NCBI GenBank assembly: GCA_963920705.1 | Contig: OY987238.1 | Coordinates: 10,534,183 to 10,598,182 of the forward strand | DNA from: Odiellus spinosus | Taxonomy: Eukaryota; Arthropoda; Arachnida; Opiliones; Phalangiidae | Direction: 5' to 3' | DNA length: 64,000 nucleotides | Shown here: piece by piece, positions 41,001 through 53,000 of the stretch | Layout: each line of letters starts with the position of its first letter | How positions within the stretch are numbered: the first letter of the stretch is position 1 | The notes under the pieces: generated by a model | Database searches by the model: none | Seen by the model: only the letters and a program-made list of their open reading frames with translations | Told to the model about the DNA's origin: nothing | Position numbers and translations under genes: made by a program

Positions 41001-44000
41001 GATAGTCGGATCGAACAAACAAGAATACCTCCCACGTTTTTAAACCCATAGTGCAACTTTAAAGGTTTTCGGCTTTCTTTCTCTGAGTGTGATGTAACTG
41101 CTAGGAAGTAAAATTACTTTTTCAAGTAGCTGAGAAGTTGACCAACGTAGCCTGACTAAAGGCGCATTTTCAATCAAGTTTTTTCAGGCCAAAAAGGTAC
41201 CTTCTTCGTCACAACTAAGATAAATTTCAATAGTTACAAAGAAAAAGTCCCTTTTTTGGCCCAAAAAAATGTTGATTTTACATATGTTCTATTACACTCC
41301 TGTAGATGTGTAACAATCCCATGTAAGCCGAATTTTAGGATTTAAATGCTATCATATAACCAAATAGTAAAAAATCATTGTTATGATTATTTATTAATTA
41401 TTAATTAATGTAAGTGTGAATTATTAGCACTGAAAAAACAGGTGTATTCACTTCATTCCTAATTTTTGAACTCATAGCACTTTTAAAACTAAACTCAGTG
41501 AATTTAGGTATACATCGAATTCAAGAGTGCATACCTTCTTAGCTATAAGATTAAAAGTAATATGAATTCCCCTTAAAACCGATTTTTCTACTGGAATTTT
41601 TGTTCTATATACGTGGAAATATATTTTTTATATTAGGTATAAGATACCCATATACTTGTATATTAAACTTTCATTTCCGATGGTGCGTAGCTTCGTATTT
41701 CAAGAACTTCTCTTGTCTACTCAAACCTAAGATATCCTCTCCACGATTTTCTCAGATCTTTTTTTTTAGCCCAACCCCCCTGAGGTGTAGGCTGTTATAA
41801 TGAACTTGGCTGTAGTATAGTAGAATGTATGTGGAAAAGACGAAGCGAAAATGACGAAAGATTTTCGTTGCCACCGGATGTCAAATGTAATAGAAATGTA
41901 AATAGACCCTAATAGACCCGAATGATTTGGTGTATGGATTTTTTCGCGAATGATTTATGTTCTAATAGTGATAACACAACGCTCTCGGGGTGTGGCTTCT
42001 CTTATGGATATGTCCATCTTGTTTTTCTTTAGTAGAACTTCTTTCCTTAGTTTTTTTCTACAGGCGCATCCAAAAATTTCATTCGATATTTCATACAAGT
42101 ATTTGTAAAATTCCAACTATTTTCTTTATACGTACGAGTAAACCAACGGGATTCGTTGAGATATAAAAGAGTGGATGTCTACTACACTTTTATTTTAATG
42201 GGAAAGTGAACTGGTACATCTTTTTAAAAATACATATATGTTTGTACTAAACGACATAATTTACGGTCTAATTAATCTAAAAATTAAATTATCGTGTATT
42301 ACACACGATTTCCTTCAAGCTCACTTTAAATTTGAATTATAATTCAAATTAATATTATCGGTTTTATTTATGCTTTCCAGAATTAAATGATGGTTTCAAT
42401 TGTATTATTAATAAGTATTAGTGGTTTACAAAAAACTCATGACTTTATAATTTAAGCCTTGACGTTGTAGAATGATATCAAGCGAGGCGAAACAACGTTT
42501 CTATTCATCATTTAAGATTTAAAATGTTGTGTCACCTCGTCTGTTATTCTACAACATCACGTCTTAACTAATTATCTTTATAATAAAATTAGGCGTATTT
42601 CGAAAACCAGTTTATAATATCCTCCTATAATTTGAAATATTACACTTCTTTATTTTCCTATTATATATCACTTAATTTCTTATAGATTTCCCTGTCACCT
42701 TAGAATACTATTAATTTTGGTTTGGGGGAAATCAATAGAGAATCTCACGATCTATGGCGCGGTTTTGTATTTCTTGAGGGACGTCTAGGGTTCCTTCTGG
42801 TCTGAATGTAAACATAGGGAAGAAGGTTCCTTTCTAGCATCTTCCCTTGCACTTTTCTCTCTCTCTCTCATATATGAGAAATACAATACAGGAAAGAGTT
42901 TTGTTATAAAGAAAATTTTTCTTCTTCTCTGTTGGGCTCTTTTAGACGGAAACCGCTCTCATCTACGACGCCGTTCAGATGTTTGCCAAAGCTATCCAAG
43001 AGCTAGAAAAAAGCAGGACAATCGACTTCCCCCCGGTTCAGTGTGACGCCGGAATTAGGGGATCAGACGGAACCAGCATACTCAACTTTATGAAATCGGT
43101 AAGATTTATTAATTAAAATTAATAAAAGTTGCTTTTTTCGCGTGGCGCAACCATCTATCTGCCTGTAAATACTCTTTATGTAAAATATTTTAAGGATTTT
43201 TTTTTTAAATTCTGGATTATACTAAAATAGAACAGCTTTTGAATTTATTTTCGGAATCACCATGTCAAAATACATATTTGAGAATTTTTTCACAATTTTC
43301 AGACGCGTGTTTGGTGTTTAAATTAATTTCTAAAGTTTGGTAAAATTTATATTATAAATTCGGACCAATAATATTATTTCAGCCTGCAACAGAGCTTGTA
43401 ATGTGCTAACATTAAAAGAATGGGCCGGCGTTTGACGTCTAAGACCTTGGCCATCAAACCCTGGCCTATTTTTTTAATATCAGGGCATTACAAGCGCGGT
43501 TGAAGGCTGAAATAATATGATTGGTCCGAATTTATATTAACCAAAACTTTATAAATTAATTTAAACAAAAAAAACGTGTCCAAAAATTGTTTGAAAATTC
43601 TGAAATACATTTTTTGGGATGATAAATTCAATAGCTGTTCCATTTTTAGCTCCAAGTTTCCCTTAAAATTTCTTTTTAAGCCTAATTATAAATTCAATCA
43701 AATATATATACATTTGAAATAAGATAAGTAAATCTATATATCGTTTATTTATTAGAGTTCAATCTTAAATAGGTCATACATAAATCCTCTTATTTTATAA
43801 ATGAAATTGGAATACGGAAATTTGGCACGTTTTATGTAATAATACATTTGGCCCTTTCGCCCCAGCTCAACTCGGTACATTTCCTTTGGTCCTCCGCTGT
43901 CTGCTCGCGAAACGTTACGTACGTGGCATTTGCAAAGTTTAATTAATTTCGGAGAATGGCAGAAACAAGATATAGGGCGTTTCATTCGTAGGAAGCAATA

Positions 44001-47000
44001 AGGAAACATCTTTAAAATACAAGTTAACTTGTATAAGAGAACGAAGGGTTATATGTTAGCCCTTATTGAACATTTCGCTGGAAAATTTAACGAAACCGGA
44101 GTGGCTAAACCGGGGTTAAATAGCTTCAAAGTGTCGGTGACAATATTCATCTTTAAAATCGTATACTTTCAAAGAAAGGTTGATGTTAAATTGGGTTTTT
44201 TAGGTGCGTCGTAAGGCTCGGAATCGCATAATAACAAAAGGCTATCTTTTCATTCCTTAAAAGTAAACAACGCCCCGTAGCTTAATACTATCAACAAGGG
44301 CCAAGTAAACTTAAAACAAGATTTTACGTTGTCACCGACACTTTATAAAAGAGCTCGATTTTAGTCGAGGCTTATTCCACGCTCGGCTGGAGCTTTTCTC
44401 ATCCCATTCGCTCATCTTTCGCTTCATTTCAAAAATTTGCTAGACAAACAAAAATGCGTAACATTTAATTTACCCCGAAGCCGAAGGAAATTCGTTTCAT
44501 CCCTAGCTTTAATATGTAATATATATATTTCTATGTATTAGTCCGTACTCAAAACTGTTTAGAATTTTATAGAAACGTATCTACACCCCTTCCCTTGGGA
44601 ATTTTATTATTTTAAATTTGTCAAAATGTCGCTCCCCAATCTCGTTTCTAAAGGGAGAGTGTAAGAAGAAATACTTTTGTTCGATTAAAGTTGGTATAAA
44701 TTAATCTAGGAGTATTGATACACAATTTCAACCTCATATAAGGAAAAAAACCAACACAATTTAAGAGTCAATATCATCATCAATTATTCTACTTTAGATT
44801 GATGCTTTCACCCATTATAAACATATATTCAAAATGGGGCACCTCTGGGTTGAAGCATTTTTAAAATGCGAAAAATGCGTAATTTTTTTCGACTATATGA
44901 CGTAATTTTGTTCTGGAACGTATTTAAAGATAATTTTCATACGAAAAACTTTCAGGATTAATTACTTTTACGAAAAGATCGTGCGAATGCAACCATGACG
45001 TATTATTTCCTTTAAAAAAAAAATCGAAAATGGTGAATATAATGGTAATTTTTCTATGGCGTATATTTTTTAATCGTTTTTAACGATCTTTCCGAAAAAG
45101 CTACTCTATTTCCATTTGGAGTTCATGGAAAATCTAACAGCCTCACTAATTTGTCGATTTAATTGTTTTAAATGAGTGTTATAATCTCTTCAGACGAGGT
45201 AGCCGTGGTAACTGAGATTTAGATTGGCTTCTCAGTTCAATAAACCTCGGTTAATTGTGATTAAAACTCTGTTAAATTAAACCTGCTAGTTACACCTCGT
45301 CTGAAAAGGTTAAATAATAACCCTTCTTAGTACTTAAATAATTTGCCTAAACTTTTGAATACTTGGTTTAAAGTCAGTTGAAAAGTATCATCTGAAAATA
45401 TTAAAAATTCTTATTGTTTTACATTTCAATATCCCTTTAATTGCACTCAATTTGTACAAACATTGCGCTCTCCGTGTAGAAGCGGAGCATAGTATACCGT
45501 GTCACTTGGGAATATTTTCGGCTCATTTCCCTAATGCTTTCTTTGATAAAACGACATATTCTATTTAATTAGCGACTTGTAAAGTTTTTAAAAACTATAT
45601 AGAACTTTTATAATTTGTTTTATTTCGTTTTTTGAATATAGACTACTATCCGGGGTTTGACTGGTGACGTCATGTTTGACCTGCAAGGATATCGTTCACA
45701 TTTCTTCTTGGATTTAATGTTTCTAACTTCGAACGGACTAACTAAAGTAAGTTCAATCTCATTTGAATAGTTTTGAGTGAAAAATAATTTCCTATTGTAT
45801 AAAATTATACAAAGGTCAGCTAGGTCACCTTAAAAAAACAGCTTACGATATTTTAACATATAAGGATTCAGGCTTAGCGGAATTCATGGAGATCCTGAAT
45901 TGCCTCCGTGTAAGGTCTAGCGGCCAATTAGCAAGGGCCATCGTTCCCGTGAGATCTCCGTGAGACTTACAATTGCGTTCGATTGGTCGCTAGACCTTAT
46001 ACGTGAGGAAATCAGGATATCCACGAATTCCGCTAAGCCTATTTTCCGGGTAAGTTTTAAATTTATTTCTAGTTTAATATTTGTTCGTAAATTTTTTCAC
46101 TAGTGGATTAGGCTTATTTCAACAATAAGGAATCGATAAAAAAATCCCTGCAGTTGATGATAATTTTATTTTTTTATTTTCTTCTCGCTACAGATCGGAA
46201 ACTGGAATCCAGAATCTGGATTGAACATTACTAGCAACATAACGGCGGACTATTTTACACTTTTACTGAGAAACAAAACTCTAATCGTGACAACTGCATT
46301 AGTAAGTTGACTCCATTTTGTCTGTGTTCGTACATTACGTCTCTATTTGACCTCAATTCCAAAAGGACCATAAAATCAATCACTTATTTTCGAGTTGAAA
46401 CAAAGCTATCACGTGCCTATTCAATGTTACTTTATACTAGGGGAATATAAAGGTATTTCGGCGTCAGATGGTGATCGTAGGTAGACCCGAATCGAAGCTA
46501 TACTGGCGATTACGCATTTATTAGATAAACCAATATTGACTATTATCGGCTACGTGTTAAATTCTAGTATATTATCAGATATACTCTTGAAGTTTTAGAA
46601 TGCACGAAGATCTAGGCATGGAATTTGTAATTAGTGAACCTGATACGTAATTATAATTGGGCTATTTTGACTATCATAGAAGATTTTTCCTCTTAGAAAA
46701 TGTACAGATTTTAAAGGCCTAGAGTTTCTTCTGCCTGTCACCAGCCTGTTTCACTGGAAATGGGCTCACCTTTTTAGCTTCCCCTTCGGAGCTAGGCAAG
46801 GGGAAGCATGGAGGATGAGTTGGTTTCGAAGATGACATAATTATCCAAACTATAAAATTTGTTGAATATTTTTCCTGGCTATCTTTTAAGTTCAAATCTC
46901 TGAATCTTTGATTCTTGGAATCATTTGTCTTCATTTAAACTTATTTTTATAAGTAAAAAATTAATATATTTCACACTTCCACGATGAATTTATTTCAGCA

Positions 47001-50000
47001 ATCTTCTATTGATGAAAGGGGAGCTTATATTAGGCTTCAATTTCACGCCGGATTATAATCCCGCCCCTTTAATTTTCTCTCTCTTCTCTATGTCAGGCTT
47101 TCAACCCTATCCTAGGCTAATAGCTATAGCTGTCTTAAAACCGAAGGAGACCGGGGGGGGGGGGTAGAGTTGAGAGCCGACCGATCAAATATTTGACGAT
47201 CTCCCATAATTCCCCTAAGGGTCGTTTTATTACCAAAGCCTCTGAATTTATTCGATCATAAAGCTGGAATTATATAAAGAAGCTACTCGTTCACAAGCAG
47301 TTTCTATACCTCTATATATTTTCTAGTTAGGCCTGATTCCCGAACGACAAATATTTAATTGATAAAAGTATAGATTATTATTCAATTGAATTAAATTTCG
47401 AGACTGGTAATTCATGGTTAAAAAAACTGTTTATTAAATAATTGTTTTAGAAACGTTTTTTGAAAGTACTAATCCAGTTTAATATTTATTCTGTTTTCTT
47501 AACCATGAGGTACTAGTTTCGAAGTTTAATTTAATAATGTTATAATTTAATCACCTTGATCAATCGATAATATCACAAGTAAATCATCCTTCAAGTTTAT
47601 AAGTCGACATACTGCGGGTGACAATGAAGTGAGTCCGATTTTCTCAGTCCACGGTTTCACCCTAAGTATTCCGAAATTTGTACAGAAAGGCAGCAAGGCC
47701 CAGTAAATTCTTTCTAGAGTAAATCAGACTCGAAATCGCAACGGTCTGGCGAGACACGCTCATTCGTTTCGCGAGAGAGAGGGGAGAGATGTTTTCCCCT
47801 CGATAGTTTTCACCCCCCCCCCCCCCGTAAACGTCTAGAAAGTTCGGCGCAATATTAGCACCGCCTACTTAGTTCCAATCTCAACCGCTAGAGAGGGCAA
47901 TTTCGAATTCCGTATCTCGACCGTTTAAAGTTTTGGGTTTTTCCTCGGGCGAAAACTTTGACGACATTTACTTGAAGCATGATTTACCTGTGATTTCACG
48001 TAAGAGACCACACACCGTATCTTGGTCGAAAATTAATCAAGCGAAAGAGAATTAAAATATTAAACAGACATATATTTTATTTATTTTAATTTTGAAGTTT
48101 TTTAAAAACTGTTCAACTCGAAGTCTTCCATTTTAAGCCTTAAATATGTTCACTAAATTCTGTTTTTAAAACAAGGCAGTATTTCCCACGAAATTTCCGC
48201 CTCAAATTTTGTTTCAAAAGAGCGCTTAATGTTTAACTCGCGTGAAAGAAACTAATCTTAGCGCGCGTGGGAATTTTTCGGAAAAATGAGAATCTCGAAC
48301 ATGCTCGTTTTATCTATTTAAATTTAATTCAAAAATACATTAACAATTATCGAGGATGTTCTTGAAAGCTTTAATGATTATATTCTAAATAATGTATGCC
48401 CTTATATCACGTGAAAAGAAAACATTAAGCGGATGAAAATAGAACTACATTTGAATTTATCTTCAGACTCAGTAAGCTTAAATTATAAATGAAAGAATAT
48501 TTGGGAAGCTTATCCTGAAAATAGGCTTAGCTGTATTCATGGAGATTTGGAATTTCTTCGAATTGAATATTTGCTAATAGTCCTGGTCGATTTGCCGGAA
48601 ATGGGCCCTTGTCTCATAGCCGCGCCGCCATCTTTTTGTAGTAACAGGTTGCCAGACTATTTCTAATTTTATTTCCCACAAACCAAATTCAAGTTGTTAG
48701 TCCAACGCTTCCTATATGATAAAGTATAGGAGGCGTTGGTTAGTCTGTAGTTATTTTCACACTACAAAAAGATGGCGGAAGATCACGTGACAAAAAGTTT
48801 TTCCCGCCAAAATTTTCGCGAGGCTCTCTAGACTTCCGGTTTTGGAAATCGACCAGGACTATTGGTCGCTGACCAATCAATGCGAAGAAATGCCGCATCT
48901 TGTTGATTCCAGCTAAGCCTATTTTCCTGGTTAGTTTAAAATTTATTTATACTTTATTATATTTGTTTATAAATTGTTCTTCTGGTGGACTAGACCTATT
49001 TAAACGATAAGGAATCGATAAAAAAATCACTTGTAAGGTTACATTTTACCTTTAAAGATGTAAGAAAACCTCTGCGATTTCGCAGAAGCATTTTTCGTCG
49101 TTTGAAAGGTGTCCATAATAATGGAACAATCCCGGCGGATATCCGTTAGGTACATGTGAGGATTAACACCGCCGGGGTAACGTTTGCTATTTTTTTACGA
49201 GGCGGAACGGTTACGTAAGGCTGCTTCGATGACGGCTAAGTCGTAAAGAATATATCCGTCTAATGACCTTTATGCTCTTACCCCGGGGGACGTTTTTTCC
49301 TCGAATATGATACCTAGAAACAATAAGGAGCCGCGGGTTCTTCCCGAGATAAGAAGATGAATTCTGTACGGAAGCCATGCCAGAAGATAACCAGCTTCTT
49401 TCCGTCTCTAAAACTCGGGTCCAATGAGCGTGTCTGAATAGCTTGAATCGTGTGTGAGGGACCCCTATACCCTTTCCGTTTTTCTATTCTCAAAATATTT
49501 AAGAAAGTTAAAGTCCACGTGTATCGCGACATTTCGATATGTTCAAATATCTTTTCGAATTTGAAGAAAATTCGCATTTCATAAATTTCGAAATTGGTAA
49601 ATCACGCATAATCTACTCTTTCAAACCTTTCAAATTTCTTATTTCTGACCAAACAACCCTTATACCCTCTGACCTCTTCAGACGAGGCCTAAGTAGCCGG
49701 TTTAATCAGATTAACCAGTGCCTCTTATATTTTATAAAAGCGAGTATGGGGGGACTTTAGCTTGCATAGTATTGTCATTTTTTAGTCGATAGGTGGCGGG
49801 ATGATTCAGCGATTTTGCAGAAGCGTCTCTCCAGTTACCGTGGCAACCCGACCTAGGAGATGTTACTACGGTAACGAGAGAGACGCCTCTGCAAAAATCT
49901 TTGGTTAATCGCGCCTCTGTAATTTCCCCCTTTGGAATTATTTTTTCCGTGTACATACTGGCTTTGATAAAATATAGGAGGCGTTGGATTAACTGAGGTT

Positions 50001-53000
50001 TAAATAGATTGAGATCTCTGTTCAATAAACCCCTTGAAATCTGATTAAACCGTCTGAAAAGTATGTTAGAATTGTTTTTTATTTTAATATAATCAAGATA
50101 TATCTGGAGTTATTTCATATGTACTTTAATACGTCTGTATTCAGAACGTACTGATCGTGTATAGAACGCCTGGTGAATTGATCACCGAGTCGGTCTTAAT
50201 GGCTAAACCCCTTTCTTGTTCTTTCCCTCTGCCCTCCAATCATACAAAACTAAGAAGAACTAACACCCGTCGCATTTCTCTGTCTAATTCTTGGCGAAAC
50301 ATATATCGGCTTATTCTCATAAGGATGTTGGGATGCTGGGAAGGGGATATATTGCAATATCAACTATTATCTCCTACATGGCTTAACATTGTGAATTAAT
50401 CCTCCTCGGGTTTATCTTTATTAAAACACTCTTCGCGAACTAAATTATATAGGGTATATAAGTGAAGGAAGTAACCATTAGGAAGCCCAAGATGAAAGAA
50501 GAGTAAGTCATTGTGACGCTCTGCCCTACTTTTAACGATGTTATGCCGTAGGCTCGTAGCCAGAAAATTTTGATTGAGGGGGCACTAACTTTCTGTAAGG
50601 GGCAAACTGGGCCATTTAGGGGCAAAACCTAATTTTATTTGAGGTAGAAGTATTTATATTTGAAGGGGGAATTGTCCAATGAAAATAGATTAATATTCAT
50701 TGGGGTTAACTTATCAGCGGATTAAATTAATCAATATTTATAATATAAAACCTTTTGGAATAAAATTGAACAAATTTATGAAAGAGGTCGGGATAATTAA
50801 ACGTATTTCAATTTTCAAGCTTGTAGGTATTGTTTAGTCTGAATTAATAATTTTAAATCGTTTGAAAGATGAATTCAGAATTTTTTTAAAATGACAGAAA
50901 TTAAAATACAAATAATTTTGGGGATATTTCAAAATTACTAGCAGTGCCCGCGCTGTACGCAAAAATCATATACAATGAGGTTTTTTTAAGAAAAAGTAAG
51001 ATCTTAGAAAGCCTACGTCGTACGCAATAAATATCCAGCTTCTTTTATGCACTGTTTAAAATGTTTTACCTCGGAATATTTTCTAACTCTCCATGCCTTC
51101 ACTCCAGGAAAACGTTTATTCTCATCTCCGAAGCGGGAAGAGTTACGAGCTTCGCGGAAAACCGGGATAAATTTTCCGAAAATGACCGTAGAAACCCCTA
51201 TCCTTTCACGTCTAATCTGTTTGCCGCTAAGCTCGATGGAAATTGGTGCTTTAAAGGGATTATGACACTAGTTTTAGAGTTATTATCTTAGGGGAAATGA
51301 AGTTTAGCTCTGTCCATCTTGAATTGACAGTGGCTTAATTCCTTAGACCATTTATATAAGAATACACAAGGATAGTTAGCCAAGTCTTTCAAATCGCGAG
51401 TATAAACCACGATAAACATATTTTTTACATGGTAGTGACATATTTATTGTTTATATTAAATTTATTTACCATGATTAAGATACATTTGAAATAGGGAGTC
51501 AGCAATGGAGACATTGATACGTCATAGGGATTTATCTCTCGCCTTGGTGTCATCCCCCTATTTAGTGATGTAGTAAAAGTATTCGCCTTTACAAACGCTC
51601 CCCCAGTAAGGGGGTTCCATGACGTCATGCTTTATTTTCCCCTTAGCTCTTTGATGTCTCCCTATTGTTTTACAGGAAAATATTATCCGATATTTATCGA
51701 AAAACTTTATTTACCAGACGCTTCGAGTCAAGGCACTTCTTCAGTCAATAAATACCGTATCTTTTTCTCTGTTCTAAAACTTTATTTATTGTTATTTGTT
51801 AATTAGGGTGATACACCATGAAAATTGATAATTTTTCCCTAGGCCATTTTCCAAGAACTCCAATTTTTTGACAAAAGGGGCACCAGTTAATAGACACCCT
51901 TGAGGTACATTCAAACACCCCATTTTGGAGCGCCATTAATGGTAACCCCCACGCCCTGATTGTGACGTTACATTCCCTTTGTTGTTTAGGATTCCAAGGG
52001 ATTTTACAAGATACTTCTCGTACGATATATATTAACATGTTGTCAGAGTTCTCCTTTGGGATAAATCCTGGTTTGTACTAGCTTCCATTATTTTCCACAA
52101 CCCTCTAGTGGCTAAAATTAGCTCGTAGATTCTATGGGACTAAAATAGGGTTAAAAAAAAACATGTAATCTCGATAAGGGGGATAAAAAACCTCGGATGA
52201 AAAGCGTTGAAAGCATTTTAATGAGAAATTAACAAACAATGGAAATAAAACAAAAAGGAATTGAAATCGCTTTTGGACCAGACTGTTTAATTAGTTCGAA
52301 ATTCCGTATCAGTTTGTCTTCTGCGCGTACAAAACTACGCTCTATTATATTCTCATGATTTTCGTATCTTAGTAACAATGGGATTCCTAACTTACTAAAA
52401 AAAACTTAACATATTCCAGTAATTTCCCTCTCAAAATTCTTGGCTTTATAGAGTATCACCACCTTTATTATATTCCAGTTTGCGAAGAGTTGATATGAAC
52501 TACTTTATCACCTATTATGTTTAACAGTACGTATTAATCCGCCATGGGTTTGGTTATACTTTTCCTGTGAGCTCGATCAATGAAATAGGCTTATCCAAAC
52601 AAAGACTCAAGAAGGTTACGGAAATTTAATCTTGGAGGAAGAATAGAAGAAATCGCCTAGTCTTATCATATAGAAAATATGGTTTTACTATAGCTGCGTT
52701 CATACTAGGTCTTGGAATCGATTTAAACCGGTTAAAATGTTTCGGGAAACCATCTTTTCTCGTATCGATTTGATTCGATAAACTGCTTCGGGAACCAGTT
52801 TCATACCGATTCGGTTTCAACAACCGATAGATGAAGCTATCAATAAATCGATTTATAAAGATAATGCGTGAACACATGCGCTTAAAACGATTCCTGGCGA
52901 TTTGAATATCGGTTTAGATTTGACTGTTTCAAATCGATTTAGAAATGCTAGTGTGACCTTAGCTTTTGTTCTGAAGAATTGTTAGGTTTCAATTTCAGCG

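Larger units (their letters stand above)
38765..42945 (+). other. GRIK2-like: Intron 5 (4.2 kb)
   Basis: Phase-0 intron. It contains an intact family-F element (38977-39313), a remnant of a family-A MITE end (about 39355-39392), one copy of the 46-bp motif (39865-39910), a pair of inverted arms about 1.1 kb apart (40293-40359 and 41458-41522) and a palindromic element (42452-42571). The minus-strand frame at 40612-40923 lies between the inverted arms and has no recognisable domain. Confidence 0.8.
43099..45641 (+). other. GRIK2-like: Intron 6 (2.5 kb)
   Basis: Phase-0 intron. It holds the best family-B palindrome (43215-43662), an inverted pair around 44130-44345, one copy of the 46-bp motif (44708-44745), a family-D element (about 44880-45146) and a short CTTCAGACG-type MITE (45186-45309). 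Confidence 0.8.
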
